From Abiotrophia defectiva_A (GTDB lineage: Bacteria; Bacillota; Bacilli; Lactobacillales; Aerococcaceae), in assembly GCA_963546405.1 (NCBI GenBank), contig CAUUNL010000004.1:1-47757 (forward strand): a stretch of 47,757 bases of DNA, given 5' to 3'. The first letter of the stretch is position 1. The number at the start of each line of letters is the position of its first letter. Both the position numbers and the translations under genes were made by a program. The notes under the pieces are model-generated. The model was not told where the DNA came from. It saw only the letters and a program-made list of their open reading frames with translations, and made no database searches. Shown piece after piece: positions 15,885 to 23,430 of this stretch.

Positions 15885-16730
15885 ATGAAATGGAAGTTAG
15901 TAGCCGATTCAGGCGCGACTATCTCGCCGGACCTGTTTGCAGGGACGGATGTCGCTTTTGAATTAGTACCTTTAATGATTAATATTGGCACTCAGGTATA
16001 TGTGGATGATGCCAACTTAGATATGGCAACTTTTGTAAAGGATATGCAAGACAGCAAGGAGGCCTCTTCGACTGCTTGTCCGTCTCCTCAAGCTTATGCC
16101 AATGCCTTCGAGGGGGCAGAAAATGTTATCTGCTTTACCCTCTCAAGTGGCTTATCAGGTTCTTATAATAGCGCCCAGCTTGGTCGCAATATGGCTTTGG
16201 AAGAAAATCCATTGGCTAATATCTATATCTTTGACTGCTTATCTGCCGGGACAGAGAACGACCTCTTGATTGCTAAGGGCTTGGAGTTGGTAGAATCTGG
16301 TTTGGATTTTGACCAAGTGGTAGCTAGCCTGAAGGATTACCACCAAAAGACGGATGTGGTCTTCATCTTGGAGTCAGTAGATAACTTGGTCAAAGCCGGC
16401 CGTGTCAATCGTCTAGTCGGCGGTATGATTGGTCTCTTAGGCATTCGCCTGATTGGGGTTCGTACAGCTGAAGGTAAGATTGAGATTGGGGCTAAGTCTA
16501 AGGGGAGCAAACGGGCTGTGAAAGCAACCGTAGAAGAAATGCTCAAGCATGGTTACCAAGGTGGTAAGGTGGCGATTTCTCATAGCGACAATCCAGAAGT
16601 GGTTGAAGCGGTGAGTGCTTTGCTTCGTGAACACTATCCTCAGGCTCAAATTGAGGTAGTGGATTTTAATGGGCTCTGCACATTCTATGCCCAGTACCAC
16701 GGGCTCATTATCGGCTTCGAGAAAGCTTAA
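15885..16730 (+). CDS. DegV family fatty-acid-binding protein (FakB-like)
   Basis: A 281-residue protein of the DegV family, whose members hold a fatty acid and hand it to the kinase FakA. Signatures are the N-terminal VADSGATI, the segment SSTACPSPQAY, and the ligand-contacting ICFTLSSGLSGSYNSAQ. A second-domain segment reads ILESVDNLVKAGRVNRL. The start is set at 15885 because GAGGGAGG lies about 9 nt upstream; an in-frame ATG 51 bp earlier has no such site. The phosphatidyltransferase-like gene begins 36 bp downstream, so the two may form a lipid-related operon. No fakA is present in the window. Confidence 0.92.
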   Translation: MKWKLVADSGATISPDLFAGTDVAFELVPLMINIGTQVYVDDANLDMATFVKDMQDSKEASSTACPSPQAYANAFEGAENVICFTLSSGLSGSYNSAQLGRNMALEENPLANIYIFDCLSAGTENDLLIAKGLELVESGLDFDQVVASLKDYHQKTDVVFILESVDNLVKAGRVNRLVGGMIGLLGIRLIGVRTAEGKIEIGAKSKGSKRAVKATVEEMLKHGYQGGKVAISHSDNPEVVEAVSALLREHYPQAQIEVVDFNGLCTFYAQYHGLIIGFEKA

Positions 16731-16766
16731 GAAGTGTAAAAATTTAAAAGAAAGCAGGGTGTCGGT

Positions 16767-17393
16767 ATGTTTATTGGGAAGTTGCACCGCTCCAATGTGG
16801 TGTTATTAGCAGGTTTGTTTTTTGCAGCGACAGGGATCGGGTTCGCCTTTCATCGTGAACTACAGTACGCCCTTGTTTCCTTGATTATTGCCTCCATCAT
16901 CGACTTGTTCGTCGGAGGCTTCATGAATCAATTCCAGTCTTCGGTGGCGGAGGCTGCCTTCGCCAAGGAGCTCAAGACCTTGAGTAGTTTCCTCATTTAT
17001 GGCGTCCTCCCGGGCGTCTATCTGATGGCGGTAACCAATGCGGGCGCCTTTAGCCTCATTGTCTTCGCACTTTACATCTTGGCAGTCGGAATTCGCCTGG
17101 CCTACTTCAACCAAGCGGCCGAATTCCAAGATCCAGTGGACAAGCGCCACAGCGTCGGGTTGCCACTAGAACTAGGCGTCTTCGCGATTCAGGTCGTGTC
17201 CTTAGTAGGCTTCCTGCTCCCGCTGACTGTCTTCCAAATCTTCCTGATGTTGGTCTACGCGCTCCTAGCGGTAGCCTTCGTCTACAAGCTGAAGATTCCG
17301 CGCCTACCAAGCCAATGGTTATTCTACATGGTGGGCGTCCAAGTGGTCCTCTGCATCCTGTGGGTATTCCTGGGAAATTTCATTACAGGCTAA
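16767..17393 (+). CDS. CDP-alcohol phosphatidyltransferase (PssA-like) homologue lacking catalytic residues
   Basis: A 208-residue polytopic membrane protein whose outline follows bacterial phosphatidylserine synthase. The region 46-82 aligns as D46-x2-V49-G50, then AKELKTLSSFLIYGVLP where PssA has GRELDSxADxVxFGVxP. Later segments also fit: VGIRLAYFN (PssA has ALRLARFN) and SVGLPLELG. The family signature DxxDGxxAR-x8-G-x3-D-x3-D is however broken: the second Asp is V49, the AR pair is M53-N54, and the last two Asp are K70 and S74. The enzyme reaction is therefore unlikely. It may be a scaffold or regulator of lipid synthesis. It follows the DegV gene by 36 bp. Confidence 0.7.
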   Translation: MFIGKLHRSNVVLLAGLFFAATGIGFAFHRELQYALVSLIIASIIDLFVGGFMNQFQSSVAEAAFAKELKTLSSFLIYGVLPGVYLMAVTNAGAFSLIVFALYILAVGIRLAYFNQAAEFQDPVDKRHSVGLPLELGVFAIQVVSLVGFLLPLTVFQIFLMLVYALLAVAFVYKLKIPRLPSQWLFYMVGVQVVLCILWVFLGNFITG

Positions 17394-17403
17394 ACAACGA
17401 GAG

Positions 17404-17430
17404 GCTAGGGCGTGCGTCCTAGCTTTTTTT
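17404..17430 (+). terminator. Terminator after the PssA-like gene
   Basis: GCTAGG and CCTAGC arms with an 8-nt loop, followed by TTTTTTT. A TATAAT follows at 17445 without a clear -35 and may serve the next gene. Confidence 0.8.
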
Positions 17431-17534
17431 CTGGGCGCAGATTGTATAATTAAGTGCAACACCGAAAAAGGAAGATTGCAAGAATAAGTGCGGCAACCTA
17501 AATCATTGCTTAAAATGACTCATGGGAGAAAGAT

Positions 17535-18056
17535 ATGAAATCAAAATGGAAGTTATTTACAATTGTATTTATAGTTACCGTTGTAGGACTTTTTGCATGG
17601 ACGAAAGTGTCAGACAACTTATCAACTTATAGCGTATACTATGCAAAACACATCGAAGGAATATACTCGCCCTTGCAAGAAGCAATGCGAAACTTTAATC
17701 AAATCGAGCATCCTGAACTTGATAATTATAAGTACAAGAAAGATAATTTAAGCGGGGATTGGGAATTTACCACGGCGTATAATGGAGCCAAAATTCGTTA
17801 TATCGTAATTGCGGACAGTAGACAACTCTATTATAATGATGAGGCCATCCACTACTCGCTAACTCCTTTGGGTCAAGTTGAGTATATACCTGTAGATATT
17901 CCCTTATTAACTAGTCTGAGACATGACATTTCAGATGAGGAGCAAATATTCGTAGATGAAGCACTTGCTACAATTTTTGAACCTATCATTCAAGCACAAC
18001 ATGCTCCAGACTGGAACCTTCAATGGCTCTATAATTTGCTGAATCAGAGGAGGTGA
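17535..18056 (+). CDS. Single-pass exported protein of unknown function
   Basis: A 173-residue protein with a basic start (MKSKWK) and one hydrophobic segment at about 7-23, then a hydrophilic extracellular part rich in Tyr, Asn and Asp. No lipobox and no recognised domain. The start has GGGAGAAAG upstream. Its AT-rich codon use contrasts with the GC-richer genes before and after, a possible sign of transfer. The downstream gene starts 7 bp after its stop, with its ribosome binding site inside this gene's end, so the two are translationally linked. Confidence 0.7.
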   Translation: MKSKWKLFTIVFIVTVVGLFAWTKVSDNLSTYSVYYAKHIEGIYSPLQEAMRNFNQIEHPELDNYKYKKDNLSGDWEFTTAYNGAKIRYIVIADSRQLYYNDEAIHYSLTPLGQVEYIPVDIPLLTSLRHDISDEEQIFVDEALATIFEPIIQAQHAPDWNLQWLYNLLNQRR

Positions 18057-18063
18057 GAATACC

Positions 18064-18447
18064 TTGAAAATAAAACAAGTCTTACTCCCCTTCAATGCTT
18101 TCTTTTTGGTGTTTTCAATTGGAAATTTCCTAATCTTAAGAGACACTATCGAGGCGCTAGAAATAGCCCTGAGCATCCCGTCGTCCATTATGTTAGCAAG
18201 TTTGGGTAGCCATTGGCCGCTTCGTATTTATCTTGGCAGTATGCTGATTTTGACGGTCCTAGGAATTATACTATCCCTATGGAGTCTTCGTGGCCAGAAG
18301 ACCACACTGGAGAAGTGGGTGGTGGGAGGTACCTTGTTCGGATATATTGCCCTATTAGGACTCCCTTTGTCATGGAGCTACCTTCCAATCGTGGCGATGT
18401 TAATCGTGACAGTAGTCAGCTTCATGTGCAACCGTGCTACACCATGA
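18064..18447 (+). CDS. Small polytopic membrane protein of unknown function
   Basis: A 127-residue protein with about four membrane segments (near 7-25, 33-50, 54-73 and 85-120). It starts with TTG; the choice is supported by GAGGAGGTGAG about 7 nt upstream, which overlaps the end of the preceding gene. It probably forms a two-gene unit with the 173-residue exported protein. No family is recognised. A conflicting frame at 18213-18647 in the same strand crosses the terminator and is rejected. Confidence 0.65.
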   Translation: MKIKQVLLPFNAFFLVFSIGNFLILRDTIEALEIALSIPSSIMLASLGSHWPLRIYLGSMLILTVLGIILSLWSLRGQKTTLEKWVVGGTLFGYIALLGLPLSWSYLPIVAMLIVTVVSFMCNRATP

Positions 18448-18478
18448 TTTTTGGGCTAAGTTGCCTGACTAGACACCC

Positions 18479-18520
18479 AAAAACAGCCGTTCCCACACGT
18501 AGGTGGGGACGGCTGTTTTT
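18479..18520. terminator. Bidirectional terminator
   Basis: A stem of about 18 bp, AAAAACAGCCGT...CCCAC with GTGGGGACGGCTGTTTTT. A/T runs on both sides serve the convergent genes at 18064 (+) and 18531 (-). Confidence 0.9.
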
Positions 18521-18530
18521 GCCATATATG

Positions 18531-19331
18531 TTAGAAGCAGAAGGCCAAGCCATACAGGATGCTAATCATCAAGTAACTAGTGCTGAGATAGTTGAGTTTA
18601 TTTTGGTTTTGGTTATGTTGTCGAGTTTGGACCAAAAGAGGGGCTAAGGTCAAGACGCTCCCGGCGATAAAGAGGAGTTGGAGCATGAAATAAGATTTGG
18701 ATGGGAAACTTAAGTAGGTCCCAGCACCCACAGCTACTAGGCTCAAGATAAGCACTAGACTTGTTTTTAAGCCATGTGGCATAACGGAAGGGTATCCCGT
18801 TAGCTGACTAACTAGACTATTGCCTTCAGCTTGAAAGGCCAGTTGTAAGGCTGCCAGAGGCAGGAGGCTGATGAGGAAGCCGGTCGTGATGGTCCCAGTT
18901 TGGCTGAAGTAGGCTAGGTTATTGACAATGAAGGCCTGGAAGAAGACATTCAGAACTAACTGGTAAAGGCTGTTGGTCAGATTATAAGGATAATGCTGAA
19001 TGTGGGTATAGGCGATATAGAGGAGGAGCAAGAGGTTAGCCCCCCAATGATGCTGCCACATAAAGCCCACGGTTGCTGCCCAGAGCAGAATTTCCATGGC
19101 GTATAGAATCACTGGCGAGCTAGCATTGGCCTTGCGGGTATTGAAGCGAACGAAGAAATAGTGGTCAATCAACTGACTGCTGACTAAAATCAGGTAGAGA
19201 TAGCCCAAGGCTAACCAGTTGATTTCGGTAGTGTGGTACATCCCTACGATTAAACCGTATATCCCAAAGCCTAATGGAGCCAGGAAGATTCGAATGAGGG
19301 GATGTCTTAGAAAGTGTGCAAAGTGTTTCAT
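18531..19331 (-). CDS. UbiA/MenA-like polytopic membrane protein without Asp-rich motifs
   Basis: A 266-residue protein with about eight or nine membrane segments. The overall plan recalls UbiA/MenA prenyltransferases: an N-terminal RHPLIRIFLAPLGFGIYG, a first loop SSQLIDHYFF at 51-60, and a central segment LVLNVFFQAFIVNNLAYFSQTGTIT matching the MenA pattern ...YYVQTGTIT. The catalytic motifs are not intact. Where MenA has NDxxD this protein has I55-D56-H-Y-F59, and the second Asp-rich motif (expected near 165-185) is absent. Prenyl transfer is therefore doubtful. The family link is inference from layout and one good motif. The gene is divergent from metK, with its start about 65 bp from the S-MK leader. 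Confidence 0.55.
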   Translation of the reverse strand: MKHFAHFLRHPLIRIFLAPLGFGIYGLIVGMYHTTEINWLALGYLYLILVSSQLIDHYFFVRFNTRKANASSPVILYAMEILLWAATVGFMWQHHWGANLLLLLYIAYTHIQHYPYNLTNSLYQLVLNVFFQAFIVNNLAYFSQTGTITTGFLISLLPLAALQLAFQAEGNSLVSQLTGYPSVMPHGLKTSLVLILSLVAVGAGTYLSFPSKSYFMLQLLFIAGSVLTLAPLLVQTRQHNQNQNKLNYLSTSYLMISILYGLAFCF

Positions 19332-19397
19332 AGCTAATCCTCTTTTTTCGACATTTTTTACTATCTATATCTACTATACTAATGTATAATGGAGTCA

Positions 19398-19473
19398 GTT
19401 ACAACAATAAATTCCCGATGGGATTCATTTTCTTAATGAAGTTGCCTTGTAACCAATCAACATAATGGGGGAA
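19398..19473 (+). promoter_or_regulatory. S-MK box (SAM-III) riboswitch of metK
   Basis: A translational SAM riboswitch. GTTACAA (19398-19404) pairs with TTGTAAC (19447-19453), which lies in the typical GCCTTGTAACC motif. TTCCC (19412-19416) can pair with GGGAA (19469-19473), which contains the metK ribosome binding site GGGGG. When SAM is bound, this pairing hides the site. A TATAAT lies at 19385 with no clear -35. The arrangement fits the class known from Lactobacillales metK leaders. Confidence 0.92.
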
Positions 19474-19479
19474 ATTACT

Positions 19480-20661
19480 ATGGAAAGAAAGTTGTTTACA
19501 TCTGAATCGGTGACGGAAGGACACCCAGATAAAGTTGCCGATCAAATTAGTGATGCCATCTTAGATGCCATCCTGACACAAGACCCACTAGCCCGGGTGG
19601 CCTGCGAGACCGCAGTCAACACCGGCTTGGTATTGGTCTTCGGGGAAGTCAGCACGACTGCCTATGTCGATATCCAACAAATTGTACGCGAAACTATTAA
19701 GGGCATTGGCTATGATTCAAGTGATTATGGCTTTGATGGTGATAATGTGGCCGTCTTGGTCGCGCTTGATGAACAATCGCCTGATATCGCCCAAGGGGTA
19801 GATGCCGCCATTGAAACCCGGGACGAAGCAACCGATCAATTGATTGGGGCGGGTGACCAAGGCCTTATGTTCGGTTATGCCTGTGATGAGACGGAAGAAT
19901 TTATGCCATTGCCAATCGCGCTTAGTCATCGCCTAGCTAAACGTCTGAGTGAGGTGCGAAAGTCTGGCCAATTGGCTTACCTGAGACCAGATGGTAAGTC
20001 CCAAGTAACCGTTGAGTACGGAGAAGACGGTCAAGCCCTACGGGTGGATACAGTCGTAATTTCGACTCAGCATGCGCCTGAAGCAACCTTAGAAACCGTG
20101 CGTCAAGACGTGATTGAACAAGTAGTGAAGCCTGTGATTCCGGCACATTTATTAGATGATCAAACTCGCTTCTTAATCAATCCAACCGGTCGTTTTGTCA
20201 TCGGTGGGCCTAAAGGAGACTCCGGTTTGACAGGCCGTAAGATTATTGTCGACACCTATGGGGGCTATGCCCGCCACGGTGGCGGTGCCTTCTCTGGTAA
20301 GGATGCGACTAAAGTGGACCGGTCAGCTAGCTATATGGCTCGCTACATTGCTAAAAATATCGTGGCAGCCGGTTTAGCTAAGCGTTGTGAAGTACAATTA
20401 GCATATGCAATTGGGGTAGCACAACCAGTATCTATTCGGATTGAAACTTTTGAAACTGGTATCGTTTCTGAGAGTCGCCTAGTTCAAGCAGTGCGTCAAC
20501 TCTTTGATTTAACGCCAGATGGGATTATCCGCACCTTGGCCTTGCGTCGCCCAATCTATAAGCAGACAGCAGCCTATGGTCACTTTGGTCGTCAAGACGT
20601 GGTCTTACCATGGGAGCAAGTCAATAAAGTAGATGAACTTAAAGCCGCGATTGCTGAATAA
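19480..20661 (+). CDS. metK: S-adenosylmethionine synthetase
   Basis: Makes SAM from methionine and ATP in the cytoplasm. The 393 residues begin MERKLFTSESVTEGHPDKVADQ and include the family signatures GAGDQGLMFGYACDE and GGGAFSGKDATKVDRS. An upstream in-frame ATG at 19465 runs into the ribosome binding site of the riboswitch, so 19480 is the start. Feedback control by the S-MK box directly upstream agrees with the function. It converges on the SAM-dependent methyltransferase mnmM through a shared terminator. Confidence 0.98.
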   Translation: MERKLFTSESVTEGHPDKVADQISDAILDAILTQDPLARVACETAVNTGLVLVFGEVSTTAYVDIQQIVRETIKGIGYDSSDYGFDGDNVAVLVALDEQSPDIAQGVDAAIETRDEATDQLIGAGDQGLMFGYACDETEEFMPLPIALSHRLAKRLSEVRKSGQLAYLRPDGKSQVTVEYGEDGQALRVDTVVISTQHAPEATLETVRQDVIEQVVKPVIPAHLLDDQTRFLINPTGRFVIGGPKGDSGLTGRKIIVDTYGGYARHGGGAFSGKDATKVDRSASYMARYIAKNIVAAGLAKRCEVQLAYAIGVAQPVSIRIETFETGIVSESRLVQAVRQLFDLTPDGIIRTLALRRPIYKQTAAYGHFGRQDVVLPWEQVNKVDELKAAIAE

Positions 20662-20670
20662 GACAAAATT

Positions 20671-20698
20671 AAAAGCTGAGACTTAGGTCTCAGCTTTT
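20671..20698. terminator. Bidirectional terminator between metK and mnmM
   Basis: Arms AAAAGCTGAGAC and GTCTCAGCTTTT around loop TTAG. A and T runs on either side fit termination from both directions. Confidence 0.9.
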
Positions 20699-20701
20699 TA
20701 C

Positions 20702-21271
20702 TTACTTGATACGTTCGATGATGAGGAGTTGTGGTGGATTATTCCGTTGGTTGATGAAGCCATAGTGAAGGACTTGGAATTCTTCTTGGGGCCAGCTGGC
20801 TAAGGCTTGGAAGAGGGCATCCTTTTCTTTGGCGCCTTCAGGGTGACCACTGTAAATCACCAAGATGATTTGACCACCAACTCGAAGTTTGGCTCGTACC
20901 TGGTCTAAAGAGGACAGGGTTGAAGTCTCTTGTGTTGTGATTTGGTGGTCACCACCGGGTAGATAGCCTAGATTATAAATGGCACCACTGAATTGAGGGA
21001 CCTCAGCTAAAAGCGTATGAATTTGGTCGTGAGAGGCCAGGAAAAGCTGGGCAGACTCTCGATTTGGAAGATCAGCCAGTCGTTCCTGGGTCCAAGCCAA
21101 GGCCTGATCTTGGATATCAAAGCACATGACCTGGCCACAAAAGCCTGGTTGGCTGAGAATGAAGGCTGTGTCGTGCCCTTTGCCTAGAGTTCCATCGATA
21201 TAAACGCCATCTGGAAAACGTTGGATCAAGGTGGCTAAGAGGGTGTGGCTGTAGTGTAGAGCGCGTTGCAT
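20702..21271 (-). CDS. mnmM: tRNA 5-aminomethyl-2-thiouridine methyltransferase (YtqB/MnmM)
   Basis: A 189-residue class I SAM-dependent methyltransferase of the YtqB family, known in Bacillus as the Gram-positive enzyme that makes mnm5(s2)U34 in tRNA. Motif I is YIDGTLGKGHDTAF and the diagnostic family segment is YNLGYLPGGDHQITT, followed by GGQIILVIYSGHPEG. The start is set at MQRALHYS because AAAGGAG lies 7 nt upstream on the minus strand; the 12-residue upstream extension has no such support. It is convergent with metK, the source of its methyl donor. Confidence 0.85.
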   Translation of the reverse strand: MQRALHYSHTLLATLIQRFPDGVYIDGTLGKGHDTAFILSQPGFCGQVMCFDIQDQALAWTQERLADLPNRESAQLFLASHDQIHTLLAEVPQFSGAIYNLGYLPGGDHQITTQETSTLSSLDQVRAKLRVGGQIILVIYSGHPEGAKEKDALFQALASWPQEEFQVLHYGFINQRNNPPQLLIIERIK

Positions 21272-21323
21272 AGACAAACTCCTTTGTATTACGTGAAAGT
21301 TACACAATAGTTAAAAGTAAACG

Positions 21324-21348
21324 AAAAGGGGGCTAGGCCCCTTTTTTT
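21324..21348. other. GC-rich hairpin with A/T runs in a divergent promoter region
   Basis: AAAAGGGG and CCCCTTTT flank GCTAGG, followed by further T. It looks like a terminator but lies between two divergent starts (mnmM and the glucosaminidase gene). A TATAAT at 21365 follows it. It could be an early attenuator, a transcription insulator or a regulator site. Confidence 0.5.
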
Positions 21349-21408
21349 AGCGAGAGGCTTTCTATATAATGGTATTGTATCATAAAATGGCAGAATGGGG
21401 GAATATAC

Positions 21409-23430
21409 GTGAAATTAACGCGTCAAGCGGTGATTAATCGTCGTAAACAAGCACAGCGCCACGAATCAAATAAGAAAATTGCCAAAGTGGTTAATGCAGG
21501 CTTAGTCTTATTCGCTTCTGCATCTACTTTAAGCACGCTCACTGCACCAAAGGTGACCGTACAAGCTCAAACAGCTACCCAACAAAACTTCTTATCAACT
21601 ATTGGAGGGTATGCACGCGATATCGCTAAGAATAATGACTTGTATGCCTCTGTAATGATTGCGCAAGCAATTTTAGAATCAGGTTGGGGCCAAAGTGGAT
21701 TAGCATCAGCACCTAACTATAACTTATTCGGGATCAAGGGTGACTACAACGGTAATTCCGTTCGTATGGACACCTTAGAAGACGACGGAAGTGGTAACTA
21801 CTATGCTGCTAAGGAACCTTTCCGTAAGTATAGCAACTATGGTGAATCCCTGAATGACTATGCTTCGCTCTTAACTGGGGACAACAACCCTAACAGCTGG
21901 CGCTATAAATTCTATTATGGGGCGCGCGTGAGTGCGACCAACTCTTATCAAGACGCAACACAACACTTAACGGGTCGTTATGCGACAGATACTCGTTACG
22001 CGTCTAAGCTCAACCAATTAATTCAAACCTATGGCTTGACTCAATATGATGCGGGTGGTTCCAGCACTGCTAGCCCAGCTCGTCCACAAGCTCAAGCGAC
22101 TGGTGGCGGTTCTTATACGGTTCAAGCAGGCGATAGCTACTGGCGTATTGCTAACAAGTACGGCATTTCAATTGAAGAATTGCAACGCTTGAATGGTACG
22201 TCTAGCTACTTCCTCTATCCAGGGCAAAGCTTGGTAGTACCAGGTTCTGCTTCAACTACAAGTGGCTCTGCTTCTTCAACTTCAAGCTCAACTACAAGTA
22301 CGCGCTCTGCAGCACCAGCAGCGGGCGGTTCATACACAGTCCAAGCAGGCGATAGCTACTGGCGTATCGCTAATAAGTATGGGATTTCTATCCAAGAACT
22401 CCAACGCTTGAACGGTACCTCTGACTACACTCTCCATCCAGGTCAAAGCCTCAAGGTGCCAGGTTCAGGGTCATCTTCAAGCGCAAGTGCTTCATCAAAC
22501 GGCACTTCTACTTCAACTAGCACAACAAGTGCAGCCCCAGCAGTAGGCGGTTCTTATACAGTCCAAGCAGGCGACAGCTACTGGCGTATTGCTAACAAGT
22601 ACGGGATTTCGATTTCAGAACTCCAACGCTTGAATGGGACTTCAAACTACTTCTTGTACCCAGGCCAAAGCATTAAAGTGCCAGGCTCAGGTTCAGCAAA
22701 TGCGACTCCTGCTCCTGTAGCAACCACTGCAAGCACAACATCAGCACCTGCTGAAACACCAGCACCAGCGCCAAGCACAGGCGGTGGCAAATATATAGTT
22801 CAAGCAGGTGATAGCTACTGGCGTATTGCTAACAAGTATGGAATTTCAATTTCAGAACTCCAACGCTTGAACGGAACTTCAAATTACTTCTTGTACCCAG
22901 GCCAAAGCATTAAAGTGCCAGGCTCAGGTTCAGCAAATGCGACTCCTGCTCCTGCTAGCAACACTGCAAGTACAACACCAGCTCCAGCTGAAACACCAGC
23001 ACCAGCGTCAAGCACAGGTGGTGGTAACTATACAGTTCAAGCAGGTGACAGCTACTGGCGTATTGCTAACAAGTACGGGATTTCAATTTCAGAACTCCAA
23101 CGCTTGAATGGGACTTCAAACTACTTCTTGTACCCAGGTCAAAGTATCAAGGTGCCAGGTGGTGGCGCCGTTGCTGAAACACCAGCTCCAACTCCTGCAC
23201 CAGTTAGCCAAACACCAGCTCCTGCAGAGAGCCCAGCGCCAGCAGCTGCTGAAACACCAGCTCCGGCTGCAAATAACGCTAGCCAAGCAAGTGGCGGTTC
23301 ATATACTGTCCAAGCAGGTGACACCTTGTACTCAATTGCTCGTCGTAATGGGGTAGATGTTTACAAATTGATCGCTAACAATGGGGGTTCCCATTTCATC
23401 CAAGTAGGTCAAGTCATCTCATTGAACTAG
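21409..23430 (+). CDS. Secreted N-acetylglucosaminidase with six LysM domains (autolysin)
   Basis: A 673-residue peptidoglycan hydrolase. It starts with GTG, 8 nt after GGGGG. The signal peptide is long and basic, with cleavage likely near residue 53 (VQAQ). The GH73-type glucosaminidase domain is about 57-210, with the probable catalytic E90 in AQAILESGWGQ and later NLFGIKGDY and FRKYSNYGESLNDYA. Six LysM wall-binding domains of about 45 residues follow, separated by Ser/Thr/Ala/Pro-rich linkers. Domains 1-5 are near copies (YTVQAGDSYWRIANKYGISI); the sixth is diverged (GDTLYSIARRNGVDV). It resembles enterococcal AtlA/AtlE and lactococcal AcmA in plan. No terminator follows; the leuS promoter overlaps its last codons. 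Confidence 0.94.
   Translation: MKLTRQAVINRRKQAQRHESNKKIAKVVNAGLVLFASASTLSTLTAPKVTVQAQTATQQNFLSTIGGYARDIAKNNDLYASVMIAQAILESGWGQSGLASAPNYNLFGIKGDYNGNSVRMDTLEDDGSGNYYAAKEPFRKYSNYGESLNDYASLLTGDNNPNSWRYKFYYGARVSATNSYQDATQHLTGRYATDTRYASKLNQLIQTYGLTQYDAGGSSTASPARPQAQATGGGSYTVQAGDSYWRIANKYGISIEELQRLNGTSSYFLYPGQSLVVPGSASTTSGSASSTSSSTTSTRSAAPAAGGSYTVQAGDSYWRIANKYGISIQELQRLNGTSDYTLHPGQSLKVPGSGSSSSASASSNGTSTSTSTTSAAPAVGGSYTVQAGDSYWRIANKYGISISELQRLNGTSNYFLYPGQSIKVPGSGSANATPAPVATTASTTSAPAETPAPAPSTGGGKYIVQAGDSYWRIANKYGISISELQRLNGTSNYFLYPGQSIKVPGSGSANATPAPASNTASTTPAPAETPAPASSTGGGNYTVQAGDSYWRIANKYGISISELQRLNGTSNYFLYPGQSIKVPGGGAVAETPAPTPAPVSQTPAPAESPAPAAAETPAPAANNASQASGGSYTVQAGDTLYSIARRNGVDVYKLIANNGGSHFIQVGQVISLN
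22552..23160 (+). repeat. Tandem 237-bp LysM-plus-linker repeats
   Basis: LysM domains 3, 4 and 5 begin at 22552, 22789 and 23026, a constant period of 237 bp that includes the linker. Domains 3 and 4 share long identical runs, including the linker start GSGSANATPAP. Domains 1 and 2 begin at 22111 and 22330, and the sixth at 23299, with different spacing. Recent duplication is likely, and copy number may vary between strains. Confidence 0.9.

Noticed and set aside
18213..18647. 144-residue frame overlapping the small membrane protein gene
   Set aside because: It runs through a strong bidirectional terminator and into the antisense of the UbiA-like gene, with no ribosome binding site.
19398..19473. 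metK leader as a SAM-I (S-box) or T-box element
   Set aside because: No terminator, K-turn motif or T-box core is present; the pairing of TTCCC with the ribosome binding site fits the S-MK class.
22111..23160. Regularly spaced repeats resembling a CRISPR-like array
   Set aside because: Repeats of 219-237 bp are in frame and encode LysM domains; they are not short repeats with unique spacers.
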